A DNA stretch of 64,000 nt from Chlamydiales bacterium (GTDB lineage Bacteria; Chlamydiota; Chlamydiia; Chlamydiales; JAAKFR01): the NCBI GenBank assembly GCA_022601535.1, contig JAJACK010000001.1, forward strand, positions 912,893 through 976,892. Direction: 5' to 3'. Positions 26,701 through 35,115 of this stretch are shown here, piece after piece. The translations under genes were made by a program, and so were the position numbers. The notes beneath the pieces are model-generated. The model made no database searches and was not told the DNA's origin. It worked only from the letters and a program-made list of their open reading frames with translations. The stretch's first letter is position 1; each line of letters opens with the position of its first letter.

Positions 26701-28062
26701 TCACTTATCGATGTGTCTTCTACATAGGGCAATCTGACGTCTTAGAGCTTCGTCTTTTTTTACTTTATTTTCAATAGTCTTACACGCATGCAAGATCGTT
26801 GAATGGGTTTTGCCAAAAGAAGCTCCAATCATCATGAGCGATTCATTCATCAGCTCTTTAGCTAAATACATTGCCACTTGGCGAGCAAGCGCAATCTCTT
26901 TGGTTCGCGATGTCCCCTTTAGATCGGTGGCACGCACTCCAAAAACTGTTGCAACGCTTTTTAAAATGTTTTCAACCGAAACTTTGTGTTTAGGCCCCAT
27001 TTGAAAGAGTTCGGAAAGGGTTTCTTCCACAAGACCTTCTGTTACCTCTTGATTGAGAAGGCGGCAGTGTGCTGTCAGCCGGTTGATCGCACCTTCGAGT
27101 TGCCGTACATTGCTATAGATATTTTCGGCGATATAAAAAGCGACTTGGTTGGGGATTTTCAGCCCTTTTTGCTCTGCTTTATGTTGTAAAATGGCAACGC
27201 GGGTCTCAAGGTCTGGCATTCCAACGTGTGCGACAAGCCCCCATTCCATCCGTGCAACAATCCGCTCGGAAAGTTTGAGCTGCCCTGGAGGTTTATCCGA
27301 AGTGATCACGATCTGCTTGTTTTGGTTGATCAAGCTCTCAAACGTATTGCAAAACTCCTCTTCAAAGTTGAGGCGGTTTTGAAGAAATTGGATATCATCG
27401 ACAAGTAGGACATCAAGGGTGCGGTAAAAACGTTTCATTCGATCGACCGATTTGTTCCGCAAGCTATCGACTAAATCATTGATAAATGCTTCTGTTGTAA
27501 TGCATTGAATGCGCAATTTCTTATGATGCTCTTTGACATGATGCCCTATCGCATGAAGAAGATGTGTTTTTCCAAGTCCAACCCCTCCATGGATGAAGAG
27601 GGGATTATAAGAGCGGGATGGACGTGTTGCAATTCCCATCGCTGCTGACTTGACAAATTGATTTGAAGGGCCCTCGATGAAGTTATCAAAGCGATAAAAC
27701 TGGTTGAGTTTCATCTGATACTCTTCTTGTTGGGTTGGAGTTGTTACAACAGTTTGTGGCTTAGGAGTGAATTGTTTTTTTTCTTCAGATTCTGCGATGA
27801 GAAAGCGGATCGAAGGCTCTCCTTCCTGTGTCACAGGCAAGAACGAACACAAATCGGTTTTGTAGTTGTCGATAAGATACGCCTTCACAAAAATATTTGG
27901 GACTTCCAAACAGATCTCTTCATTTGTCGAAGAGTCGTGCACTTTGATCGGAGCAAGCCAATTTTCAAATGCGGTTAAGGAGCAACGCTTCTTTACATAT
28001 TCAAGAAATTGTTGCCAGGTTTCCCGTGTGTCACATGTCAGCATAGTGTCGTCTCGATTCAT
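26701..28062 (-). CDS. dnaA: chromosomal replication initiator protein DnaA
   Basis: A 453-residue DnaA with N-terminal domain I, a short linker, an AAA+ domain (Walker [14 protein letters not shown]; Walker [11 protein letters not shown]) and a C-terminal domain IV with the DNA-binding signature [15 protein letters not shown]. It loads helicase at the origin by binding DnaA boxes. Chlamydiae have two dnaA genes; the place beside bactofilin and the TPR gene identifies this as the dnaA_2 (CT275) type. The upstream intergenic region contains a cluster of DnaA-box-like 9-mers. Confidence 0.95.
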   Translation of the reverse strand: MNRDDTMLTCDTRETWQQFLEYVKKRCSLTAFENWLAPIKVHDSSTNEEICLEVPNIFVKAYLIDNYKTDLCSFLPVTQEGEPSIRFLIAESEEKKQFTPKPQTVVTTPTQQEEYQMKLNQFYRFDNFIEGPSNQFVKSAAMGIATRPSRSYNPLFIHGGVGLGKTHLLHAIGHHVKEHHKKLRIQCITTEAFINDLVDSLRNKSVDRMKRFYRTLDVLLVDDIQFLQNRLNFEEEFCNTFESLINQNKQIVITSDKPPGQLKLSERIVARMEWGLVAHVGMPDLETRVAILQHKAEQKGLKIPNQVAFYIAENIYSNVRQLEGAINRLTAHCRLLNQEVTEGLVEETLSELFQMGPKHKVSVENILKSVATVFGVRATDLKGTSRTKEIALARQVAMYLAKELMNESLMMIGASFGKTHSTILHACKTIENKVKKDEALRRQIALCRRHIDK

Positions 28063-28143
28063 CTTTTTTGTATTGATTGAAGACGAAATTTAGCATGCTC
28101 AGCAAAGGTGTGCAATCACTTTTTATTCAAAAAGTTTTATCGG

Positions 28144-28272
28144 TTACGAACAGATTTATGAACCAATGAGTTGTGAACAGAAAAAAGTTATGAACACCTA
28201 AATTGTTGAAAACTAAGACGATCTACAGGAATTGTCGATAGCAAGAATTTAGTTATGAACAGGTTATGCAAG
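28144..28272 (-). promoter_or_regulatory. cluster of DnaA-box-like 9-mers upstream of dnaA
   Basis: Five 9-mers of the form TTRYGAACA, all in the same orientation on the plus strand: 28144 (TTACGAACA), 28156 (TTATGAACC), 28171 (TTGTGAACA), 28188 and 28253 (both TTATGAACA), plus TTATGCAAG at 28264. They match the classic box TTATCCACA at up to seven of nine positions. They lie in the 211-base gap that separates the TPR gene from the dnaA start, next to an A/T-rich run (28121-28140). This may be an origin or a DnaA autoregulation site; binding is inferred, not shown. Confidence 0.5.
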
Positions 28273-28273
28273 T

Positions 28274-28669
28274 TCAACTGTGTGCCATAATCAACGCTTG
28301 AGCATCACCTGCGATATAAGGGTCCGCGCTTTTTTGGAGCAGTTTGGCAATTTCAATTGCCTCTTTCCGTCTTCCCAACATAACGAGTGCTTTTGTTTTA
28401 TTCAGAAGTGTCGTCTCATCTTTTCCTGCAAGGGCGAGGGCTTTGTCAAAGTGGTGGAGTGCTTTTTCATTTTTATTGATCTGAAGATAAAGAGCTCCAA
28501 GTGTTTGTCTATCAAAAACATTATTGGGGTTGAGCAAGACAAGCGCTTCGAAAAAAGTGATCGCTTGCTTATACCGTCCATCTCTTAGAAAAGTGAAACC
28601 TGAAAAGCGCATTTCATTGAGCTGATCCTCTTTCCAGCCAAGAAGTTTTGTCCAATCTACTTTTTTCAT
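28274..28669 (-). CDS. TPR-repeat protein
   Basis: A 131-residue protein composed of about three tetratricopeptide repeats; the motif (FDRQTLGALYLQINKNEKAL, then FDKALALAGKDETTLLNKTK) shows the W/L-G-Y-A-P spacing. Short TPR proteins of this kind include type III secretion chaperones for translocators (LcrH-like) and general scaffolds. In Chlamydia trachomatis CT274 occupies the same position before dnaA_2. It follows the upstream acidic-repeat gene after two bases, so the two form an operon; the 211-base gap after it separates it from dnaA. Confidence 0.75.
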   Translation of the reverse strand: MKKVDWTKLLGWKEDQLNEMRFSGFTFLRDGRYKQAITFFEALVLLNPNNVFDRQTLGALYLQINKNEKALHHFDKALALAGKDETTLLNKTKALVMLGRRKEAIEIAKLLQKSADPYIAGDAQALIMAHS

Positions 28670-28671
28670 CT

Positions 28672-29178
28672 TTAGCCCTGTAGGAATTGACCAATGCGAG
28701 AGTGCACATAGTCGATCATTTCGTTGGTATCGCGTACTGTCATCAATAAGTCGAGAAGGATTTCACCTTCGGTGGGCTGATCACCTTCTTCTTGTCCATC
28801 TCCCTCCTCTTCTTCGGTGGGCTGATCGCCTTCTTCTTGTCCATCTCCCTCCTCTTCTAAAATCGCGCGAATCCGTGCAATATCAGCGTCTTGTTTCTCA
28901 ATAGGTCCTAGACTAGGTACGATGAATTGAGATGCATAGCTTTGATTATAAAAGTTTTGTGGAGATTTAAACTGCGCCCATGATTTCCTTTTCTGGGTTT
29001 GCATCAACAGTTCAAGAGCAGGCTGTTTGGGGACAAGGTCGAGAATTTTTGTTTGGCCGGCGATATAACGAGCACCAGCTGGAGGCATGTGATACTGCTC
29101 TTGGAACTTCTCGACCATCTCCTGATCTTGAGCGTACCGTTCGTGTTGACCGATCCCGATATTAAAAACTTCAACCAT
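28672..29178 (-). CDS. hypothetical protein with acidic tandem repeat
   Basis: A 168-residue protein without signal or membrane segments. The N-terminal 110 residues are conserved-looking but unrecognised. Residues from about 112 contain the acidic 15-residue unit EEEGDGQEEGDQPTE twice, then a helical C-terminus. By position it corresponds to Chlamydia CT273. It starts 64 bases from the divergent aroB and is followed after two bases by the TPR gene, with which it is probably cotranslated. Confidence 0.75.
   Translation of the reverse strand: MVEVFNIGIGQHERYAQDQEMVEKFQEQYHMPPAGARYIAGQTKILDLVPKQPALELLMQTQKRKSWAQFKSPQNFYNQSYASQFIVPSLGPIEKQDADIARIRAILEEEGDGQEEGDQPTEEEEGDGQEEGDQPTEGEILLDLLMTVRDTNEMIDYVHSRIGQFLQG
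28768..28857 (-). repeat. two 45-base in-frame tandem repeats
   Basis: Units at 28768-28812 and 28813-28857 differ at one position (ATC versus GTC context inside the unit). Each encodes the 15-residue acidic unit of the CT273-like protein, so copy number can change without a frameshift. Confidence 0.9.
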
Positions 29179-29242
29179 CTTGATTTAATTCTACACTAAT
29201 GAATTATTTGCCTTCAATTTCTATTCGGTTTAAGGTTTCCCC

Positions 29243-30301
29243 ATGCCTCTTAGTCTCAGAGTAACACCCCCTCAAATTGAGGTCCCATTCACCTTCGGTT
29301 ACGACCTCATACCACAAGGGCTCAAATTAGCTCAAGACATTGGTGAACAATGTATTATCACAACAGAGTCCCTTCTTCCCCACCTGCCGCCTTTGCTAGA
29401 TCCTATCGTGCTTCCCAACAAAGAAACAATCAAAAATCGTGCCATGAAAGAGTGGATTGAAGAGATTCTTTATGAGAGAGGGGCGAATAAGAGTACAGTG
29501 TTTGTTGCAATTGGAGGAGGAGCACTTCTTGATTTAGTCGGTTTTGTCGCTGCAACCTTTATGCGTGGAGCCCCATTGATCTCTTTCCCTACAACGCTCC
29601 TTGCGATGACCGATGCATCGATCGGAGGAAAAAATGGGGTGAACCTCAAAAAGGCTAAAAATTGGATTGGGACCTATCACCATCCAGCACATATCTTTTT
29701 TGATTTCCATTTTCTAGAATCACTTCCCCAAAACACTTGGATCGATGGCCTTGCCGAAACAATCAAGCACGCCATCATCTGGGATGAGATGCTTTTTTCC
29801 TTTTTAGAAGAGAATCACACTTCAATCATCAACCGCAATCCACACATAATCAAAGAGATGATAGAAAAAAGTGTGGCAGTCAAGTGTGCTATTGTTACAA
29901 AAGATCCTTTTGAATTCAAAGGGTTACGTCATATCCTTAACTTTGGACATACAGTGGGGCATGCACTTGAAGCGCATTTCAACTACGCCCTCTCTCATGG
30001 GGAAGCAGTTGCAATGGGGATGATCGTTGAAGCGGCAATCTCCGTCGAATTAGGTCTTCTCAATCGAGGTGACTATGAACGGATATTTCAGCTGATCACC
30101 TCATTTCCTTTTAAGTTCCCTTTTCCCGATCATCTCTCCTATGCGCTTTTACAAAGGGACAAAAAGGAAGGGCGGATGATTGCTATAACATCTTTAGGTG
30201 GAGAGTGTTGTATGGTCAACCTGACACAGAAACTTTTTATACAAGGATGGACAGATGCTTTGCTCCACATTAAAGAGGGACTCTCCCCTTGCACTCATTG
30301 A
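29243..30301 (+). CDS. aroB: 3-dehydroquinate synthase
   Basis: A 352-residue NAD- and metal-dependent enzyme converting DAHP to 3-dehydroquinate, second step of the shikimate pathway. GGGALLDLVGFVAATFMRG is the NAD-binding region; TDASIGGKNGVN, GLAETIKHAI and the metal histidines in LNFGHTVGHALE are all present. It is the first gene of a split aro cluster and overlaps aroDE by 47 bases. In Chlamydia the aro genes also cluster, but at a different site on the map, so their place here between the CT273-like gene and rsmH is a rearrangement. Confidence 0.95.
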   Translation: MPLSLRVTPPQIEVPFTFGYDLIPQGLKLAQDIGEQCIITTESLLPHLPPLLDPIVLPNKETIKNRAMKEWIEEILYERGANKSTVFVAIGGGALLDLVGFVAATFMRGAPLISFPTTLLAMTDASIGGKNGVNLKKAKNWIGTYHHPAHIFFDFHFLESLPQNTWIDGLAETIKHAIIWDEMLFSFLEENHTSIINRNPHIIKEMIEKSVAVKCAIVTKDPFEFKGLRHILNFGHTVGHALEAHFNYALSHGEAVAMGMIVEAAISVELGLLNRGDYERIFQLITSFPFKFPFPDHLSYALLQRDKKEGRMIAITSLGGECCMVNLTQKLFIQGWTDALLHIKEGLSPCTH

Positions 30302-31457
30302 TGCAAATGAATCGGCAGATCTCGTAGAGTTTCGTCTAGACCTTTCTCCTTCGCTCAAACGGTTGCGAAAAAGAGCGCACATTCCAGTGATTTTCACTTG
30401 CCACGAGGTGAGTGATGAGTTAGTTGCCCTCAAGCCCGACTATATCGACCTTCCCTTTTCAGCATCGAAGGAGCAATTTCAGGCAATTCCCCCCTCGATC
30501 AAACGGATTTGTTCATTCCATGATTTTGAGAAAACTCCCGATGATCTCGATGCGATCTATGAGCAGATGCGAGAAAAGCGAGCCGATTATTACAAGGTTG
30601 CTACTTTTGCAAACACAACGCTCGATGCGCTTCGGATGTTAAACTTTATCAGACGAACAAACGTCATAGGCGTCGCGATGGGAGAGCTAGGGCAAATCAC
30701 TCGGATTCTCGCTCCCATTTTGGGTTCTCCTTGGACCTATGCTCCCACTTCGTTGGATCAAAAGACTGCAAAAGGGCAGATGAGCATTGCCGAGCTCAAG
30801 GGGATTTACCACACTCACCTCCATACATCGCAAACGGCTCTTTATGGATTGATTGGAGATCCTGTTTTACAGAGCCTTAGCCATCGAACACACAACTTTG
30901 TATTCGAGCATTTTGGAATAGATGCTGTTTACGTAAAGATGTTGATTGAGAAAGGGGAGTTAACGGAGGCGCTTCCTCTCTTAGAAAAAATTGGATTTCG
31001 TGGTCTTTCGATAACGATGCCTCACAAAGAGGCGATTTTCCCCTCACCAACCAACACACTTACATTTTCCAAAGGGGCAGTTGGCTCGAACACAGATGGA
31101 TTAGGAGCGCTTGATGCACTAGAGCGGAAAATCTCAGTGAGGGGAAAAGAGATTGCGATTTTGGGAGCTGGCGGATCGGCCAAAGCGATTGTTTCTGAGG
31201 CTCAGAAGCGGGGGGCTAAAGCTCATTTATACCACCGCTGTTTTCCTAAAACCACTAGCTACGACATTTTGATCAACGCAACGCCTGCCGATCTAAAACT
31301 TGACCCACCCTCTTCAGCGCTTGTGATGGACCTTCGTGTGAGTGAGGAGAAATCTCCTTTTCTCATGAGAGCAGAGGAGAAGGGGTGTGTGACGATTGAG
31401 GGGGTAGAGATGTTCAAACACCAAGCGATTTATCAATTTGAACAGTGGTTTAGTTGA
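30255..31457 (+). CDS. aroDE: bifunctional 3-dehydroquinate dehydratase / shikimate dehydrogenase
   Basis: A 400-residue fusion. The N-terminal half (about 1-195) is a type I dehydroquinase: start MLCSTLKRDS, VEFRLDL, and the Schiff-base lysine in ADYYKVATFA. The C-terminal half is shikimate dehydrogenase: YGLIGDPVLQSLSHRTHN, catalytic lysine in TMPHKEAI, and the NADP loop ILGAGGSAKAI. It performs steps three and four of the shikimate pathway. The same fusion is a chlamydial trait. The ATG at 30255 is 47 bases inside aroB. Confidence 0.95.
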   Translation: MLCSTLKRDSPLALIDANESADLVEFRLDLSPSLKRLRKRAHIPVIFTCHEVSDELVALKPDYIDLPFSASKEQFQAIPPSIKRICSFHDFEKTPDDLDAIYEQMREKRADYYKVATFANTTLDALRMLNFIRRTNVIGVAMGELGQITRILAPILGSPWTYAPTSLDQKTAKGQMSIAELKGIYHTHLHTSQTALYGLIGDPVLQSLSHRTHNFVFEHFGIDAVYVKMLIEKGELTEALPLLEKIGFRGLSITMPHKEAIFPSPTNTLTFSKGAVGSNTDGLGALDALERKISVRGKEIAILGAGGSAKAIVSEAQKRGAKAHLYHRCFPKTTSYDILINATPADLKLDPPSSALVMDLRVSEEKSPFLMRAEEKGCVTIEGVEMFKHQAIYQFEQWFS

Positions 31458-31475
31458 GATTTATGCGCGCGCTCT

Positions 31476-32099
31476 CTAAGTTTTTTTCCAACCTTCTTTG
31501 GCCGTATAAGTATACTCTTCTCGTGATGCTGGATGGGGACCTAAAATTCTCTTCCATTCGTGGTTGATCTTTGTCCATCCCATAATGTAGGGGTGGTTGC
31601 TAGACTCTCTTTGCAGATTGCTTCTTCTCAAAGCAACTTTTTGGGCCTGTTTGTCTTGGGAAATAGTTTGTGAACCATCTGTGATGTTAAGCATTCTATG
31701 ATCACCAGGTGGCTGGTACTTGTGGTGGTGATAGGCAACAGAGTGAACATATTTATAGCCTTTTCGTGCAAGCTCCCAAAGTTCAACATTTATTACTCGT
31801 TTACTATCTCCTCTCATTTGCATGACGCAACCTTCATTTCTGCTCAAGTCTAGATCACACTGGTGGAGATCTTTATCTATGCTTGCCGTCATCTCTTCCA
31901 CTTCTCTTTCCCATCTTTGGTGTCGAGCTTTAACATCTTGTCGATTCTGGTCTAAATTTTGGCTCTCTTTTCCAAGTTTGGTCATAAGATTTTTAGCAAA
32001 ATCAAGATCCATTACAACCATTTTTAAAAGTGTTTCATTCTCTTGTTCAAGCCTTTTGATATCGGCTCTTAATTGGGCAATAGAGGCAAGAGGATTCAT
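31476..32099 (-). CDS. unknown protein with N-terminal coiled coil (operon A, gene 4)
   Basis: A 207-residue protein not recognised by family. Residues 1-90 are strongly helical with coiled-coil spacing (IAQLRADIKRLEQENETLLK); the C-terminal 110 residues are mixed, rich in His, Tyr and Trp (YVHSVAYHHHKYQPP), and look like a separate small domain. It begins in an ATGA overlap with the preceding gene of the minus-strand operon, so it is translated with it. It ends 18 bases from the convergent aroDE stop. Confidence 0.6.
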   Translation of the reverse strand: MNPLASIAQLRADIKRLEQENETLLKMVVMDLDFAKNLMTKLGKESQNLDQNRQDVKARHQRWEREVEEMTASIDKDLHQCDLDLSRNEGCVMQMRGDSKRVINVELWELARKGYKYVHSVAYHHHKYQPPGDHRMLNITDGSQTISQDKQAQKVALRRSNLQRESSNHPYIMGWTKINHEWKRILGPHPASREEYTYTAKEGWKKT

Positions 32100-32491
32100 A
32101 CGCTCCCTTTTGTCGTTGTTTGTGCTCCAAAAAAGTGCATATGCTCCCGATTTAAGTCATCACGCACGTTGCGAAAGGCTTCCATATATTCTTCGGCGGA
32201 AAGCTGTAAAACATTTTTTGGATTAGAGAGCTTTTTGATAGCTCTTTCGAGAGATGCAATCCGCCTAGAAAGGGAAGTTATTTGCTCTTCATACGCCTTT
32301 TTTTTGGCAAGATGGGCAACTTTCCGCTTCTTTAGATACCCCTCAAACTCCAATACTTCTTTTTCTAGCACTCCATTTCCTTCAATGAGCTGGCTAACAA
32401 TTGCATGTAGCTTTTCAATCACAGCTAAAACTGCAACTTCTTGCTGTCTCACGGTTGCTTGCATCGTTGGTTGTATTGCAAAGTGACTCAT
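32096..32491 (-). CDS. small coiled-coil protein (operon A, gene 3)
   Basis: A 131-residue, nearly all-helical protein with long coiled-coil stretches (VLAVIEKLHAIVSQLIEG; EEQITSLSRRIASLERAIKK). No signal or membrane segment. I start at ATG 32491, which forms an ATGA overlap with the end of the preceding gene; an in-frame GTG at 32500 is possible. Probable partner of the other helical proteins of this operon; function not recognised. Confidence 0.6.
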   Translation of the reverse strand: MSHFAIQPTMQATVRQQEVAVLAVIEKLHAIVSQLIEGNGVLEKEVLEFEGYLKKRKVAHLAKKKAYEEQITSLSRRIASLERAIKKLSNPKNVLQLSAEEYMEAFRNVRDDLNREHMHFFGAQTTTKGSV

Positions 32492-32913
32492 TCTATCCAC
32501 GCCTTCCCAAGATAACTAAAATCAGCCTTGCTTGTTTGGATGTTTCCAATTGTATGTGTATGGTTTGCAAGTTCATCTAGTGCTCTATCTATTTCATCGA
32601 TGTATTGCTGCAGCAAGCTTTTTGTAAGGTCTGTTTGTTGTACAGTAAGCCTATGAATTTTTCCTTGTAGTTGAGCTATTTTTCCTTTTAAATTGCCAAG
32701 CTCAGCTTTTTCATTTCCTATTTCTCTTTCTAGATCTCTTAAAACAGTGGCCCGCCTAGTTTCCAATGTCGCTCTTTCAGAAAGCGCCTTTTGAGCTTCT
32801 TCAATAGCTGACTTGATGAGATTGGAGATAGCGGAAGATGCTCTGTTTAAAGCTTGCTGGGTTTGAAGTGTACTTTCTAAAGCTGCTCGTCCTTGTGGTA
32901 GTGCTACTGTCAT
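32488..32913 (-). CDS. small coiled-coil protein (operon A, gene 2)
   Basis: A 141-residue helical protein with a central coiled coil (RDLEREIGNEKAELGNLKGK) and no signal peptide. I start at ATG 32913 with AAAGGATATC before it; the longer frame from 32976 would overlap the preceding gene and adds residues unlike the rest. It overlaps the next gene by four bases. Function unknown. Confidence 0.6.
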   Translation of the reverse strand: MTVALPQGRAALESTLQTQQALNRASSAISNLIKSAIEEAQKALSERATLETRRATVLRDLEREIGNEKAELGNLKGKIAQLQGKIHRLTVQQTDLTKSLLQQYIDEIDRALDELANHTHTIGNIQTSKADFSYLGKAWIE

Positions 32914-32926
32914 TGATATCCTTTTT

Positions 32927-33853
32927 TTATAAAATGACACACAATGCAGGTGAATAATTTTGGAGTTCCCAAGCAAGTTGAGCTACCTTGGCTTTGGCTT
33001 CAGCAAGTTGCACTCGTAGTTCTTCTAGCTGCTCAGAATTTTCAGCGTTTGAGCTCTTTGCTGCTACGAGGAGCTTTTCCACTTGCTCAGCTTCTTTTTC
33101 CCTTAGCTCGAGCTCTTTTGCTTGCTTAGAAGTGATACTTGTATGTGCTTTTGCAAGTGCTTCCACTTTAGCTTCAACAATGGCATGATGCTTCTCAACT
33201 CTTCGACGCGCTCGCTCAATTTCTTTCTTTTTCTCTTCTGTGAGGAATTCTACAGTGTTTTCAAATGTTCGGGCAGCCTCATGTGCAGCTTTTTCCACTT
33301 CTCTAAATTGCGCTATCTGCGCCGCATTCATAGCGATTTGCAGATAGCCAAATGTTCTGAGCTGGCTCTCTTTTTCAGAGTCGCCTTCAGCTTTAAATGG
33401 TACAAGTTTCTGTGAAGTAAGGTATTGAAAAGATTGTTGCATCCAGGCCAACATTGCTTTGGCAAAAAGATGCTCTTTTTCTTCTGCTTCAAAAGGCTTT
33501 CCATCATGAGGAGAGAGCAGACTGAGCTTTTTGTAATTATCTAAATCTGTTTTTTCCCATGTCCAAGAACGATCTAAAATGGGGTGATGGAGAGGAGAAC
33601 CATCCATCTGGTTAGAAAGAATTTCTTTCAAGCGATCAATGGCCGCTTGTGCAACCTCTTCAGTCCTTTCCGAAGAAGAAATATCTTCAATAGCTTCACC
33701 GACCCAGGTATGAATTCTTATCGAAAGAGGATCATCCCATTGTTCATATCCTCTTTGAATAGCACTCAGCTCTCTTACAAAATCGACTGGAGTATTCAAT
33801 TGTTGTAGGAGTAAAGTTGATGGTAGAGTCTCTGTTGTTGTTTTGGTTGCCAT
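32927..33853 (-). CDS. coiled-coil protein with domain shared across the divergent operon (operon A, gene 1)
   Basis: A 308-residue soluble protein. Residues about 85-145 contain a small domain (PILD, WEKTD, LSPHDGKPFEAEE, LAWMQQ) that aligns with the corresponding region of the 35112-36482 protein on the other strand. From about 180 it is a long charged coiled coil (EEKKKEIERARRRVEKHHA). It is the promoter-proximal gene of operon A; 93 bases separate its start from operon B. No family recognised; a resemblance to U-box-type folds was considered but not supported. Confidence 0.65.
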   Translation of the reverse strand: MATKTTTETLPSTLLLQQLNTPVDFVRELSAIQRGYEQWDDPLSIRIHTWVGEAIEDISSSERTEEVAQAAIDRLKEILSNQMDGSPLHHPILDRSWTWEKTDLDNYKKLSLLSPHDGKPFEAEEKEHLFAKAMLAWMQQSFQYLTSQKLVPFKAEGDSEKESQLRTFGYLQIAMNAAQIAQFREVEKAAHEAARTFENTVEFLTEEKKKEIERARRRVEKHHAIVEAKVEALAKAHTSITSKQAKELELREKEAEQVEKLLVAAKSSNAENSEQLEELRVQLAEAKAKVAQLAWELQNYSPALCVIL

Positions 33854-33858
33854 TTGTC

Positions 33859-33933
33859 CAAAATATTAACATAGATCTATGGATTTTAGCAATATAGTGA
33901 AAAATATTTGCAAAATATTAAGAGATAGATCTA
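33859..33933. promoter_or_regulatory. candidate shared operator between divergent operons
   Basis: Two direct copies of CAAAATATTAA followed by ATAGATCTA: 33859-33879 (one-base spacer) and 33911-33933 (three-base spacer), 52 bases apart. The first copy is part of the perfect 12-base palindrome CATAGATCTATG (33870-33881). They fill most of the only promoter space (33854-33946) between the two operons, so they could bind one regulator that controls both. Binding is inferred. Confidence 0.55.
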
Positions 33934-33946
33934 AGCTTCTCCTCTC

Positions 33947-34717
33947 ATGAGCTCAATAACGATTACAGAGACACACTCTACACAAGAAAACTGCACGCTC
34001 AACCCCTCTTGGCAAGAGAAAGTACACGACCTCATTTTGAAGATTCAAGGGAGTGGTTTTTTTGCTCACCAAACCTCCCTGTTGGATCGTTTAGAGAGGG
34101 GGGAAACCTCTCTTCTGACGCTTGCTCATCTCTATTTTCGCATCCTCTCTTCTGTAGAAGATGCTCCCTTTGTAGAAGAGGTGGCGCAGTTGATGCGCTC
34201 TTTATTGCCAGAGGGTGAGGAGATTAAAACATTTTTTGAGCAAAGATACCATCAGGAATGGGCAAGGCAAATTATTGGATCATTGAGAGAACTCGGTCAA
34301 GATGAGAACTTACTTGCTCATTTTGAGAAAAAATTGGCCAACGCATCTCTTGCTACGGATGATGAGCGGGAAGATGTTTCACTCTCTATCTGCTTTCTCC
34401 TTTTTGAAATGGAGATGATGGAAGAAGAGCTTATTGCTTTACTTGCAATAACTGTTCCTTCGAATGAAAGTGTTGAGGAGTTTAGAGAGACGTACAATCG
34501 AGGGAAATGGGAACATGAACTTGCTCAAGAGGCAAAACAGTTAGAAGCAAGGATTGATAAGGTCAGAGAGAGCTCTTTAGGAGTCTTGAATCAAAGTCTT
34601 GGGGAAGGAGCTAAACGTATACAAGCGGTGCAAAAAGCAGAAGAGGGGCTTGGTAGGAAGGTCTTAGATCATCAAGAAAGATTGGCTGCTCTTGCAGAGG
34701 AGATGCTTGCCTTATGA
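33947..34717 (+). CDS. unknown helical protein (operon B, gene 1)
   Basis: A 256-residue soluble, acidic, almost wholly helical protein. Residues 20-175 look like a globular helical domain (LLDRLERGETSLLTLAHLYF; SLSICFLLFEMEMMEEELIA), and the last 70 residues form a coiled coil. No signal peptide, no recognised family. It opens operon B and overlaps the next gene by ATGA. Its partner relation with the other genes is inferred from the tight coupling. Confidence 0.65.
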   Translation: MSSITITETHSTQENCTLNPSWQEKVHDLILKIQGSGFFAHQTSLLDRLERGETSLLTLAHLYFRILSSVEDAPFVEEVAQLMRSLLPEGEEIKTFFEQRYHQEWARQIIGSLRELGQDENLLAHFEKKLANASLATDDEREDVSLSICFLLFEMEMMEEELIALLAITVPSNESVEEFRETYNRGKWEHELAQEAKQLEARIDKVRESSLGVLNQSLGEGAKRIQAVQKAEEGLGRKVLDHQERLAALAEEMLAL

Positions 34718-35115
34718 GTCCAGTTGAAGCAGAAGCTCGTATCGCTTTTATCAAGGAGCGTCGCCATGGGAAGTTACTCCCTGCTATTGACTTTCCTGGA
34801 CGGATCAACGCTTCTTCAGAAGCAATCAATGCAAGGCGAGCTGAGTTAGTCGATAAGATGAATAGAACAGTGTGTGATGAGACAAATAGAGGGGATTTAG
34901 AAGGGGAGCTTGAAAGGAGCCGTTGCTATTGCGAAGCTCTTGAAGCGGTACATCAACAGTCGATGAAAAGACTTCAGGAAGCAAGAGGTGAGCGAGAGCT
35001 TCTCGTAAACCAACTGCAAGCACATCAAGAAAATTCTTGGAATGGACAAACTCCAGAAGCAAAACTTCTCTCTCATACTGGAGTTGTCTCTTTCTCTTTT
35101 GGGGGTGGCAAATGA
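34714..35115 (+). CDS. small coiled-coil protein (operon B, gene 2)
   Basis: A 133-residue hydrophilic protein; residues about 30-105 are a probable coiled coil (LEGELERSRCYCEALEAVHQ), with a glycine-rich end SFSFGGGK. Both its start and its end are ATGA overlaps with neighbours, so the three proteins of genes 1-3 are probably made in fixed proportion. It parallels the small coiled-coil genes of operon A. Function unknown. Confidence 0.6.
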   Translation: MSPVEAEARIAFIKERRHGKLLPAIDFPGRINASSEAINARRAELVDKMNRTVCDETNRGDLEGELERSRCYCEALEAVHQQSMKRLQEARGERELLVNQLQAHQENSWNGQTPEAKLLSHTGVVSFSFGGGK

